Shown: positions 1 to 7,682, counted from the first letter of the stretch. The stretch: 21,852 bases of DNA from Cyanobacteriota bacterium (GCA_027483425.1 JAIXUR010000124.1:1-21852); one strand, 5' to 3'. A program made the numbers and translations. Notes: generated by a model not told the origin, from the sequence alone.

Positions 1-580
1 CCAGGGTGGCCCGGTCGCCGGCCAGTTCCACGGCGGCTAGACCGTCGGCAGACCGTCCTGTCACCGTGGAACTGGCCGCCGTGGTGGCGGAACCAGGGGC
101 AAAGGTAAAGGGGATTGGTGCAGCGCTTAAAGCCGTCTGCAATGAGGGATTAACGGGGATAACAGCCTCGGCCCTGGCTCGGGCCCGGCGGGTTTCGGCG
201 ATCGCCTGGTTGGCCTGGTATTCTGCCACCTTGGCCTGGGCTTGGGCGTACTGGGAGCTATCCTTTGGCACCCGCCCGAGGGGGACGATCGCCTGTCCCC
301 AGAGAACCACCACCTGCTGCCACTCAGCCTGGGTTTGGGCCGTTTGGGCCGCCACCGCCGCCTGCCAGCCCAGCGCCTTACCCTGCTGCCAGAGCGAACT
401 AGACAAGCCGTCGGGGGTGGAGTTTGGAGTAGTGCCTGAGGCCGCGTCTGAGGCGGCAGCGAGGTCTGGGTCTGGATCAGGGGGTTGGCCCAGGTAGGCG
501 GCCATGATGACGGCGATCGCGATCGCGCCCACGCCCCCAATACTCCAGGTCAAGGGAGACTTCGCCAGATTCTGCACCAT
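1..580 (-). CDS. Membrane-anchored Gln/Ala-rich protein, partial (C-terminus outside window)
   Basis: The reading frame from ATG at 580 stays open to the left edge (193 codons visible, no stop), so the gene is cut by the window. Residues about 10-28 form one hydrophobic segment (LTWSIGGVGAIAIAVIMAAY), which suggests a signal anchor with the rest outside the cytoplasm. A Pro/Asp/Ser-rich linker follows, then an Ala/Gln/Trp-rich helical stretch containing IVPLGRVPKDSSQYAQAQAK. The W..A...L..VP..S..Y..AQ.K..EYQ pattern recurs, from memory, in cyanobacterial membrane-anchored proteins of unknown function. Codon use and overlapping HIP1 sites match the neighbours. A possible GAGG ribosome-binding site lies at 586-589, next to an inverted repeat. 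I cannot assign a function. Another frame on the same strand (127-540) is Arg/Pro-rich and looks like a shadow. Confidence 0.6.
   Translation of the reverse strand, partial: MVQNLAKSPLTWSIGGVGAIAIAVIMAAYLGQPPDPDPDLAAASDAASGTTPNSTPDGLSSSLWQQGKALGWQAAVAAQTAQTQAEWQQVVVLWGQAIVPLGRVPKDSSQYAQAQAKVAEYQANQAIAETRRARARAEAVIPVNPSLQTALSAAPIPFTFAPGSATTAASSTVTGRSADGLAAVELAGDRATL
513..526. repeat. Two overlapping HIP1 octamers
   Basis: GCGATCGC occurs at 513-520 and again at 519-526, sharing two bases. HIP1 (highly iterated palindrome) is a hallmark of many cyanobacterial genomes. Further copies are scattered through the window, for example at 18723-18730 inside the receiver gene. They support the taxonomic reading and carry no gene-specific meaning here. 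Confidence 0.85.
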
Positions 581-589
581 AGGGGCCTC

Positions 590-628
590 GCACCGCTGTA
601 GGGTATACCCTCAGTTTTTCAGCGGTGC
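590..628. repeat. Nested inverted repeat just upstream of the left-edge gene
   Basis: An outer 9-bp inverted repeat (GCACCGCTG at 590-598, CAGCGGTGC at 620-628) encloses a perfect 12-bp palindrome, AGGGTATACCCT (600-611), and a run of five T. The base of the outer stem is 9 nt from the ATG at 580. Transcribed on the minus strand it would fold next to the ribosome-binding region; as DNA the 12-bp palindrome could be a repressor site. The role is inferred. Confidence 0.5.
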
Positions 629-683
629 TGGGGCCTAAACCGGGCAATTTTAGACCAGAATCTCAGAAATTCAAGGTTCAGTC

Positions 684-798
<115 letters not shown>

Positions 799-801
799 TC
801 C

Positions 802-2439
802 CTAGGTCAAACAAGTCATATCCCCAGTCTTTTGGCTAAACAGCAGATTTTCCCGATAGTCAACGGGGCAATCGATCACCGCCGGCACGTCGTCTTCTAA
901 GGCGGCTTTTAGGGTGGGGATAAAGTCTTCGGTCGACTCAATTCGGTAGCCCTTCAGACCCATGGCCTCCGCCAGCTTGACAAAGTCGGGGTTGGTAAAG
1001 TGGATGTAGGTTGACTCCCCGTAGTAGTTCATCTGCTTCCACTCGATCAGCCCGTAGCCGCCGTCGTTAAAGATGATGGTTACGAAGGGAGTGCCCACCC
1101 GCAGGGCGGTTTCTAGCTCCTGGCAGTTCATCATAAAGCCGCCGTCGCCGGTTACCGCCACCACCTTGCGGTTGGGGCTCACCAGCTTAGCCGCCAGGGC
1201 TCCTGGCAGGGCAATGCCCATGGCCGCAAAGCCGTTAGAAATCAGACAGGTGTTGGGGCGCAGGCAGTGGTAGTTGCGGGCCATCCACATTTTGTGGGCA
1301 CCCACGTCAGAGATCACAATGTCTTCGGGGCCAAGCACCTGGCGCAGGTCATAGATCAGCTTTTGGGGCTTAATCGGGAAGCCGTAGTCGTCGGCGTACT
1401 GCTCGTAGTCGGCCCGGATCTCGTCGCGCACTTTGATAATGATCGACTCGGGACGGCCCTGGCGCTTCACCCGCTTGAGAATTTCCTCCAGCGAGTCAGA
1501 GATATCGCCGATCACCTCCACATTGGGAATGTAGCTGCTGTCGATCTCGGCCTGGGTCAGGTTGATGTGCAGAATGGGCAGCTTGCCGTCGGGGTTCCAT
1601 TTTTTGGGCGAATATTCCACCAGGTCGTAGCCCACGGCGATGATCAGATCGGTTTGATCCATCGCGCAGCTAATGAAGTCGCGCTGCTGCAAGCCCAGGG
1701 ACCACAGCGCCAGGGGGTGGGTGTAGGGAATCACTCCTTTGCCCATAAACGTGTTGGCCACCGGAATATTGAGCTGGGTGGCAAACTCGGTGAGGGCTTC
1801 GCTGGCCCGGGCGCGAATGGCCCCGTTGCCGACCAAAATCATTGGGTTGGTGGCTTGGGAAATGGCCACCGCGGCCTGCTGAATGCTTTGCAGCGAAGCG
1901 TAGGTTTTCTCCTGGCTATCTTTGCGCAGGGGGCTGCCGACAACATCCATGTCAGCGATGTTTTCGGGCAGGTCAATGTGCACCGCGCCGGGCTTTTCGC
2001 TCTGGGCCAGCTTAAAGGCTTTGCGCACAATTTCGGGGGTGTTGCTGGGGCGCACCACCTGGGCGTTCCACTTGGTAACCGGAGCAAACATGGCGACCAG
2101 GTCGAGGTACTGGTGCGACTCAATGTGCATGCGATCGGTCCCCACCTGGCCAGTAATGGCGACCAGCGGGGCGCGATCGAGGGTGGCGTCGGCCACGCCG
2201 GTCATCAGGTTGGTGGCCCCAGGGCCCAGGGTCGAGAGGCAAACCCCGGCTTTGCCGGTCAGCCGCCCGTAGACGTCGGCCATAAAGGCGGCCCCCTGCT
2301 CATGACGGGTGGTAATGAACTGAATCGACGATCGCTTCAGGGCCTGCAACAGCTGCAGGTTTTCTTCTCCCGGCAGGCCAAAAATATATTCGACGCCTTC
2401 ATTTTCAAGGCACTGGACGAGCAATTCAGCGGTGTTCAT
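802..2439 (-). CDS. ogdA: 2-oxoglutarate decarboxylase (ThDP enzyme, acetolactate-synthase-like)
   Basis: A 545-residue ThDP-dependent enzyme. It likely decarboxylates 2-oxoglutarate to succinic semialdehyde in the cytoplasm, the first step of the cyanobacterial route that replaces 2-oxoglutarate dehydrogenase. The N-terminal Pyr domain begins FGLPGEENLQ (about 20-29) and has the catalytic Glu in RHEQGAAFMA (E47). The central domain spans about 185-330. The PP domain has the ThDP/Mg motif GDGGFMMN (431-438) to N458 in FNDGGYG. Generic annotation would call this the acetolactate synthase large subunit. The GLPGEEN start, the length and the adjacent semialdehyde dehydrogenase gene fit the cyanobacterial decarboxylase better, by comparison with the experimentally described Synechococcus 7002 pair. 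ATG at 2439 is preferred because MNTAELL is the family N-terminus; a TTG at 2469 would add ten unlikely residues. It lies 114 bp after the dehydrogenase gene on the same strand. Confidence 0.85.
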   Translation of the reverse strand: MNTAELLVQCLENEGVEYIFGLPGEENLQLLQALKRSSIQFITTRHEQGAAFMADVYGRLTGKAGVCLSTLGPGATNLMTGVADATLDRAPLVAITGQVGTDRMHIESHQYLDLVAMFAPVTKWNAQVVRPSNTPEIVRKAFKLAQSEKPGAVHIDLPENIADMDVVGSPLRKDSQEKTYASLQSIQQAAVAISQATNPMILVGNGAIRARASEALTEFATQLNIPVANTFMGKGVIPYTHPLALWSLGLQQRDFISCAMDQTDLIIAVGYDLVEYSPKKWNPDGKLPILHINLTQAEIDSSYIPNVEVIGDISDSLEEILKRVKRQGRPESIIIKVRDEIRADYEQYADDYGFPIKPQKLIYDLRQVLGPEDIVISDVGAHKMWMARNYHCLRPNTCLISNGFAAMGIALPGALAAKLVSPNRKVVAVTGDGGFMMNCQELETALRVGTPFVTIIFNDGGYGLIEWKQMNYYGESTYIHFTNPDFVKLAEAMGLKGYRIESTEDFIPTLKAALEDDVPAVIDCPVDYRENLLFSQKTGDMTCLT

Positions 2440-2553
2440 GGTGTAGTTTTTGGAAGGTAGTAAGGTCAAGCAAAGCCGTAACTTGAAACTAATGGGGGGA
2501 ACCCGATGGGCGGTTAGATAGTGAAGATAGGGAAATAGGTCGATCGAGGCCGC

Positions 2554-3945
2554 CTATTTCACCCAGACAGTTTTCAGGTTGACAAACTCGTGAATGCCCT
2601 GGCGGCCGAGCTCACGTCCATAGCCCGATCGCTTGATGCCCCCAAAGGGCAGCCGTGGATCAGACTTAACCAAGCCATTGATAAAGACAGCCCCTGCCTC
2701 TAGTTCGGCAATCATGCGATCTTGCTCAGCGGCATCCTGGCTCCAGCCGCTGGCCCCCAGGCCAAAGGGGCTGTCGTTGGCCCGCTCAATCGCTTCATCC
2801 AGGCTGGCGACCCGAAACACGAGAGCGACGGGGCCAAAGAACTCTTCCTGGTCCGCAGGGGTGCCGGGGGGGAGGGCGGCCAGAATGGTGGGCGGAAACC
2901 AGTTGCCCGACTGCAGTTGGGCGGGCAGTTGCGCCTTGAGGGCGGCCACGTCACCGCCAATCAAGGCGGTGCCCCCCTGGGCCAGGCAGGTGTTGACCTG
3001 CTGCTCTAGCTCAGCGGCAATGTCAGGGGTGGCCAGGGGCCCCACGGTAACGCCATCGATCAGTGGATCGCCCACCACCAGAGCAGCGAAGGCGGCGGTC
3101 AGCCCCTGCTCAAACCGCTCGGCAATGGCGGCATGGACAATGAACCGCTTGGCGGCAATGCAGGACTGGCCATTGTTGAGCATCCGGGCGGTGGCGGCGG
3201 TGGCGATCGCCCGCTCCAGATCGGCGCTGGGCATGACGATAAAGGGATCGCTGCCCCCGAGCTCCAGCACCGTTTTTTTGATCTGGTGACCACAGGCCGC
3301 GGCCAGGCTGGCCCCAGCGGGCTCGCTGCCGGTGAGGGTGGCGGCTTTAATGCGATCGTCGGTCACGAGCTGGGCGATGCGATCGCCACCGATCAACAGC
3401 GTTTGAAAGGCCCCCGCAGGCAGCCCCGCTTTTTGAAACACTGCCTCAATGGCCAGGGCGCACTGGGGTACGTTCGAGGCATGCTTGAGCAGCCCCACGT
3501 TACCCGCCATCAGGGCCGGTGCCGCAAAGCGAAACACCTGCCAAAACGGAAAGTTCCACGGCATGACCGCCAGCACTGGCCCCATGGGCTGATAGCGCAC
3601 AAAGCTGCGACTGGCATCGGTGGTGGCGGGTTCGTCGGCCAAAAACTCGGCCCCGTGGTCGGCATAGTAGCGACACACTAGGGCACTTTTTTCCACCTCC
3701 GCCACTGCGGCGGGGCGGGGCTTACCCATTTCTAGGGTCATGATTTCGGCGTAGGCGGCCTGGTTGTCCTCTAGCACCTGGGCGGCCCGGCGCAGCCAGG
3801 TGGCTCGCTGGTCGAAGGAAGTGTGGCGGTAGGTTTTAAAGGTCTGGGCGGCCAGGGCGAGCTTAGACTCGATGGCGGCGTCGCTTAGGGATTCAAAAAC
3901 CTTAAGAACATGGCCCGTGGCGGGGTTAATACTGGCGATTGGCAT
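2554..3945 (-). CDS. gabD: Succinic semialdehyde dehydrogenase
   Basis: A 463-residue aldehyde dehydrogenase superfamily enzyme. It likely oxidises succinic semialdehyde to succinate with NAD(P)+, the second step of the TCA bypass begun by the neighbouring decarboxylase. Visible elements: oxyanion Asn in MPWNFPFWQV (N131), the nucleotide-fold motif LTGSEPAG (204-211), general base Glu in LELGGSDPF (E228), catalytic Cys in NNGQSCIAAKR (C262), and EEFFGPVA (367-374). All catalytic positions are intact. ATG at 3945 is chosen because a perfect AGGAGGT lies 6 nt upstream and MPIASINPATG is the usual N-terminus; the frame extends upstream to 4128 but that part is not protein-like. The gene leads the decarboxylase on the same strand, so co-transcription is likely. 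The exact aldehyde substrate is inferred from context. Confidence 0.9.
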   Translation of the reverse strand: MPIASINPATGHVLKVFESLSDAAIESKLALAAQTFKTYRHTSFDQRATWLRRAAQVLEDNQAAYAEIMTLEMGKPRPAAVAEVEKSALVCRYYADHGAEFLADEPATTDASRSFVRYQPMGPVLAVMPWNFPFWQVFRFAAPALMAGNVGLLKHASNVPQCALAIEAVFQKAGLPAGAFQTLLIGGDRIAQLVTDDRIKAATLTGSEPAGASLAAACGHQIKKTVLELGGSDPFIVMPSADLERAIATAATARMLNNGQSCIAAKRFIVHAAIAERFEQGLTAAFAALVVGDPLIDGVTVGPLATPDIAAELEQQVNTCLAQGGTALIGGDVAALKAQLPAQLQSGNWFPPTILAALPPGTPADQEEFFGPVALVFRVASLDEAIERANDSPFGLGASGWSQDAAEQDRMIAELEAGAVFINGLVKSDPRLPFGGIKRSGYGRELGRQGIHEFVNLKTVWVK

Positions 3946-4263
3946 GGTTTGACCTCCTGTTGGCCAACTGAGGTCGACGGTCTGGCTTCCGATGGTTCTC
4001 GCTGCCACGACTAGCCTAGGCGATCGCGGGTCAGCCCCTAGCCTGGGTCTAAAGCTCGACAACCCTAGGCGACCGGGTGAGTGTTGCGCGCGTGTTAAGC
4101 GCATGGTGGGCGCTAATGCTGGGAACAAGTGAAGCTCTGGCCGTCAACCCCTATAACTAGAGACTTATCTAATTGTGCCTTGAAGCACAAAAAGCTACCC
4201 CTTCATCCTATTACTTCTGCACAAAACATAGTGTTATGTAACGATGACGAAAATGGCTCAGGG
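3946..4263. other. Intergenic region between the c-di-GMP gene and gabD
   Basis: These 318 bases lie between the stop of the CHASE2 gene (4264) and the gabD start (3945), both minus strand. They contain the gabD Shine-Dalgarno site, a short perfect stem (TTGTGC at 4173-4178, GCACAA at 4185-4190) without a following T-run on either strand, and presumably the gabD promoter. The side next to the CHASE2 gene is AT-richer than the rest. I see no convincing gene; a short plus-strand open frame (4129-4377) has no recognisable features and runs into the CHASE2 gene. Confidence 0.6.
3952..3958 (-). promoter_or_regulatory. Strong Shine-Dalgarno that fixes the gabD start
   Basis: AGGAGGT on the minus strand, 6 nt before ATG at 3945. 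It is a full complement to the 16S 3' end and decides between this ATG and the upstream extension of the same frame. Confidence 0.85.
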
Positions 4264-6831
4264 TTACGCCCTTGGAGCCTCTTCTGGGCTGGTTTCTGGG
4301 GTACTGACCCGCAGCCAGGGCCAGGGGTTGGCCAGGAGAGCCGTGGCACCATCGTGGCCCTGGGGTTTGGCAAATAGGTAGCCCTGGCCACGGCAGCAGC
4401 CCATGGCCCGCAATCGATTCAGCTGATTTTCGGTTTCAATGCCTTCGGCCACCAGATCCATATTCAGCTTCTGGCCCAGGGCAATAATAGTGTGCACAAT
4501 CTCGCGATCGTCGCCGCTTTGATCCATGCGGCCCACAAAGGACTGATCAATTTTTAGGGTGTCGGTGGGGAAGCGGTGCAGGTAGCTCAAGGACGAATAG
4601 CCGGTGCCAAAGTCGTCGATCGCCAGCTTCAGCCCCAGCTGTTTGAGCCGGTGCATCAGGTCAGTAGCCCCGTCCACATCCCGCATGATCATGCTTTCGG
4701 TAATTTCAAGCTGCACGCGATCGCCCGCTAGATCCAGATCTTGCAGACAGGCGGCAAACTGGTCGACCAGATCGGCCTGGTGAAACTGGCGGCGTGACAG
4801 ATTAATGCTCATGGTCAGCGGCTGGTCGGGAAACTGCCGCTGCCAGGTTTTAAGCTGGCTGCAGGCGGTCCGAAAAATCCACTGGCCCAGGTGTACAATC
4901 AGCCCGGTTTCTTCGGTGACCTGAATAAACTGCCCCGGCGACACAAACCCCTCCTCGGGGCGATACCACCGCACCAGGGCCTCAAAGCCCGTAATGCGAC
5001 CGCTCTGCAGGCACACAATGGGCTGGTAATGGAGCAAAAACTCATCGTTTTCAAAGGCGTTGAGCAGGTGGCTCTCCAGCTCTAGGCGGCGCACCGCCTC
5101 TTCATGCATGGTGCTGGCAAACACCTCGTAGCGGTATTCGTGCAGTGCCTTAGCGCGATACATAGCCGTATGGGCGTCGCGCAGCAGGTCTTGGGCGGTG
5201 GGGGGGTGGTCGCCGTGGGCCATGGCCACCCCCATGCTGCTGGTGACCGAGAGTCGCCGCCGGGCAATGGAAAGGGGCTCCGACAGCTCAGCTTGTAGAC
5301 GATTCAGCCATTGGTCGACGGTGGACTGGTCATGGGCCGGCAGCAAAAAGGCAAATTCGTCGCCCCCCACCCGAGCCAGCTGAGCCGTAGGCGGCAGGAA
5401 CTGCCGCAGCCGCTGGCCGATGGTTTGCAGCACGCGATCGCCCACAAGATGGCCAAAGGACTGGTTGATCAGCTTAAAGCGATCGATGTCCAAAAACACA
5501 ACCGTTACAGCCGCCGGGGGTTTCAGGTGCAACGCTCGCTGCACCTGGAGCAAAAAAATATCGCGCCCCGGCAGCAGGGTGAGCTGATCGTAGCTGCTGC
5601 GGTAGAGCGTCTTTTGAACCAGCACCAGGCCCAGGCCGATTAAAAAGGCCGCCACCGGCTCCACCGCCGGTACCCACACCAGCTGGCTTAGGGCCAGGCC
5701 GCTGAGCCCCAAAATACCGACGACAAGGGTGCCGCTCAGGGCCAACAGGAGGCTAGGCCGGCGTACCCGCCAGCCCACCACCCCGGCCACGAGGGCCCAA
5801 CCCATCAGCCAAAGAAACTCTCCAAAAAAAAAAAAAAATCGGTAGAGGGCGGGCTGGCCTGCGATCGCATCCAACATCTGGCTAATGCTCTGGGCATGGA
5901 CCTCCACCCCTGACATGACAAACCGGGCCGACTGATCGTGGCTAAAGGGGGTAAAAAACTCATCCTTGAGGCTGGGGGCCGTAGACCCAATCAGGACAAT
6001 CTTGCCTCGCACCCAGTCGGGAGGCACCGCCCCCGCCAGCACCTGGGTGATGGTGAGGCTAGGGGCTGGCGCATAGGGAGTCCGATACCGCATCAAGACC
6101 TGGTAGCCCCGGTTGTCGATGTCGGTGTACCCGCCATCGTCTGCCCTCAGGGCCGGAAACTCAGTTTTGCCCAGGCGCAGGAGGTCGTTCTGACGGTCTA
6201 CCTGAAGGTCTAAATGGGGCTGATCCGCCAGCACCACCCGCAGTGGAAACGAGTAAAAGGGATTGCCCGGAGCCGCGACGTAGAGCAGATTGCGGCGCAG
6301 TACCCCGTCGGGGTCAATCGCCAAATCGTTAAAGCCCACCTGATCTTGGGGCCAGGCCACCGGAGCCGACACTTCAATGCCGTTGTCCTGGCTACCCACA
6401 TTAAAAATGCCGATCACATTGGGGGCCTCAAACTGCTGGGCGAGGGCGGCTTGGCCTTCGGTGGTCTGGGGCGTGTTGCGATAGAGGTCTAACCCCACCA
6501 CCGCCGGGGCGTGGCGCTGGATCTCGGCAATAATATCGGCCACCACCTGATCCGAGAGGGGCCAGCCGTAGACCTCCAGGTCGGCCTCGGTCACTTCTAC
6601 CAGCAGCAGTCGAGGGTCTGGATTCGCTTGGGCCTGTAACCGAGTCAGCAGATCAAAGCTCGACGTCTCTAGCGCTTCAAACAGTTGCAGTCGCTTGCCC
6701 CCAGAGACCAGAGTCAAGGCCAGCAGGCTCGACACCAGCACGGCTCGACTGCCAAAGTTAATAGGTTTCGAAAAACGGGAGGCCCAATGCTGGATCTGCC
6801 GTCTAAATGGCCAGGCCCGGAAGTGCACCAT
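4264..6831 (-). CDS. CHASE2-GGDEF-EAL membrane cyclic-di-GMP signalling protein
   Basis: An 855-residue inner-membrane protein likely to make and/or break cyclic di-GMP in response to an extracytoplasmic signal. One TM helix at about 29-44 precedes an extracytoplasmic CHASE2 domain (about 50-325), followed by three TM helices (about 332-408). The GGDEF domain (about 412-570) has an intact signature in ARVGGDEFAF (489-493), and LDIDRFK. The EAL domain (about 583-835) keeps EAL (617-619), SINLSRRQF, LEITES, IDDFGTGYSS (D739, D740), KIDQSF (K760) and VAEGIET (E796), so it should be a competent phosphodiesterase. The RxxD product-inhibition site expected just upstream of GGDEF is absent (PPTA instead). 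Codons 332-336 are five TTT, a 15-base homopolymer at the CHASE2/TM boundary. The start at 6831 gives basic residues before the first helix; no strong Shine-Dalgarno is visible. Confidence 0.92.
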   Translation of the reverse strand: MVHFRAWPFRRQIQHWASRFSKPINFGSRAVLVSSLLALTLVSGGKRLQLFEALETSSFDLLTRLQAQANPDPRLLLVEVTEADLEVYGWPLSDQVVADIIAEIQRHAPAVVGLDLYRNTPQTTEGQAALAQQFEAPNVIGIFNVGSQDNGIEVSAPVAWPQDQVGFNDLAIDPDGVLRRNLLYVAAPGNPFYSFPLRVVLADQPHLDLQVDRQNDLLRLGKTEFPALRADDGGYTDIDNRGYQVLMRYRTPYAPAPSLTITQVLAGAVPPDWVRGKIVLIGSTAPSLKDEFFTPFSHDQSARFVMSGVEVHAQSISQMLDAIAGQPALYRFFFFFGEFLWLMGWALVAGVVGWRVRRPSLLLALSGTLVVGILGLSGLALSQLVWVPAVEPVAAFLIGLGLVLVQKTLYRSSYDQLTLLPGRDIFLLQVQRALHLKPPAAVTVVFLDIDRFKLINQSFGHLVGDRVLQTIGQRLRQFLPPTAQLARVGGDEFAFLLPAHDQSTVDQWLNRLQAELSEPLSIARRRLSVTSSMGVAMAHGDHPPTAQDLLRDAHTAMYRAKALHEYRYEVFASTMHEEAVRRLELESHLLNAFENDEFLLHYQPIVCLQSGRITGFEALVRWYRPEEGFVSPGQFIQVTEETGLIVHLGQWIFRTACSQLKTWQRQFPDQPLTMSINLSRRQFHQADLVDQFAACLQDLDLAGDRVQLEITESMIMRDVDGATDLMHRLKQLGLKLAIDDFGTGYSSLSYLHRFPTDTLKIDQSFVGRMDQSGDDREIVHTIIALGQKLNMDLVAEGIETENQLNRLRAMGCCRGQGYLFAKPQGHDGATALLANPWPWLRVSTPETSPEEAPRA
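5824..5838. repeat. 15-base homopolymer (poly-A on +, poly-T on -) inside a coding region
   Basis: Fifteen A in a row on the plus strand read as five Phe codons (TTT) of the CHASE2-GGDEF-EAL gene, at residues 332-336. The length is fixed by the reading frame: both flanks are in frame only with 15 bases (or 15 plus or minus 3). It is much longer than any other homopolymer I notice in this GC-rich window. Confidence 0.9.
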
Positions 6832-7044
6832 GGATTAAATCGAACGGGGTAGACGTGACAATGGCAGGGATTGACTGGTATCGCTGACTCGTATCACCGA
6901 ATACAGAGATCTACGGGGCCTAGGCGGTGCCATCCGGAAAGCGCTAACCCGCCAATCCTTAATTCGCTGAGGGCTTAATCCGCTAAGGGAAAAACCGCCC
7001 CTCAGGATCCCCAATCATAATGTGCCCTGCCAGGGCCCCAGACT
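6832..7044. other. Upstream region of the c-di-GMP gene with a 16-bp imperfect tandem repeat
   Basis: Non-coding, between two minus-strand genes. Two adjacent 16-nt units, CTTAATTCGCTGAGGG (6958-6973) and CTTAATCCGCTAAGGG (6974-6989), match at 14 of 16 positions. CTGAGGGC at 6967-6974 can pair with GCCCCTCAG around 6998-7006. A GC-rich dyad (GCCCTG/CAGGGC) lies at 7024-7036, next to the stop of the small membrane gene. Any promoter for the CHASE2 gene should lie here, but I cannot point to a convincing -10/-35 pair. Confidence 0.5.
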
Positions 7045-7251
7045 TTAAACCAGGGTGTCATAGTGCAGAGGGTTAACCCAGTGGGTGCCGCCCCCCCGCC
7101 GCTGTCCCGGAAACTCTTCGCGATCGCCATTGGCCTGACGATGGTCGCTGCCATCGGGCCAGTGAAGCAGTAGCAAACTTAACACACTCACCCCCACCAG
7201 TACCGCCATACCGCTGGGCCAGATGAATACTCGAATGAGGGTTGCCTTCAT
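7045..7251 (-). CDS. Small single-pass membrane protein, hypothetical
   Basis: A 68-residue frame starting MKATLIRVFIWPSG. Basic residues are followed by one strong hydrophobic helix (about 12-31, GMAVLVGVSVLSLLLLHW) and a polar tail with EEFPGQRRGGGTHWVNP. The N-in topology would put the tail outside the cytoplasm. A PGxRxGGGT motif occurs, from memory, in several cyanobacterial exported proteins such as DUF928 members, which supports a real gene; no function can be given. ATG at 7251 is preferred because it opens a typical signal-anchor; the frame continues upstream to 7329 with unlikely sequence. No clear Shine-Dalgarno is seen. Another overlapping minus-strand frame (7073-7354) lacks the coherent membrane segment. 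Confidence 0.5.
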   Translation of the reverse strand: MKATLIRVFIWPSGMAVLVGVSVLSLLLLHWPDGSDHRQANGDREEFPGQRRGGGTHWVNPLHYDTLV

Positions 7252-7634
7252 AGCTGGAAAGATGCCTAGAATGGGTGACAGAACTCCTGCCCTGGCTGTC
7301 AAGGTTCGCTGACACGACCCTGACAACACCGAGATGCATAGTATGATCCTTCACACTGATGTGGTATTCGATACCTTATTCCCTGGTTTTTCACTGAAGC
7401 TTTACGGCCAAATGAAGCCCAGCGCCCCCTCTGAACCTGGGCTTTAACCCAATGGCTACCCTCGACCCTCCCTATGGCTGGAAGCATGGCCCAGCCCAGA
7501 GCATTAAAAACTTGTTAAGGGAAAGCCCTCCTTTCCTATTCCCCAGATATGCTTAACGCCAGATACCTCCTAACTGCGTCTCCAGCCCCGTCTGACTCCC
7601 TCTGTTGGTGTCACCTAGATGGGCCTGCTACTTT

Positions 7635-7682
7635 GGCTGCCGGTGGGGACGGTTGTCGGTGGGGACGGCTGCCGGTGGGAGA
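7635..7682. repeat. Three tandem copies of a 16-bp GC-rich repeat
   Basis: Units: GGCTGCCGGTGGGGAC (7635-7650), GGTTGTCGGTGGGGAC (7651-7666) and GGCTGCCGGTGGGAGA (7667-7682). Units 1 and 2 differ at two positions; unit 3 matches unit 1 over its first 13 bases. The array lies about 255 bp before the rlpA-like start, just upstream of an AT-rich stretch, where iterated regulator sites could sit. Function unknown. Confidence 0.8.

Noticed and set aside
127..540. Minus-strand 137-codon open frame at the left edge
   Set aside because: Arg/Pro/Ser-rich composition typical of a shadow; the overlapping frame from 580 has a membrane anchor and normal composition.
802..2439. Acetolactate synthase large subunit (ilvB) as the call
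   Set aside because: The family is related, but the GLPGEEN N-terminus, the length and the adjacent succinic semialdehyde dehydrogenase gene fit the 2-oxoglutarate decarboxylase better. Kept as the main alternative.
1267..2460. A 397-codon plus-strand open frame opposite the decarboxylase gene
   Set aside because: It is an antisense shadow: composition is Gly/His/Val-rich with no coherent domains, while the minus strand encodes a full ThDP enzyme over the same bases.
4173..4190. Intrinsic terminator of the c-di-GMP gene
   Set aside because: The 6-bp stem has a T-run only on the wrong side for minus-strand transcription.
4129..4377. Plus-strand 82-codon frame
   Set aside because: No Shine-Dalgarno, no recognisable features, and it overlaps the end of the c-di-GMP gene on the other strand.
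7073..7354. Alternative minus-strand frame over the small membrane gene
   Set aside because: It lacks a coherent membrane segment or motif; the overlapping frame with the signal-anchor and PGQRRGGGT tail is more plausible.
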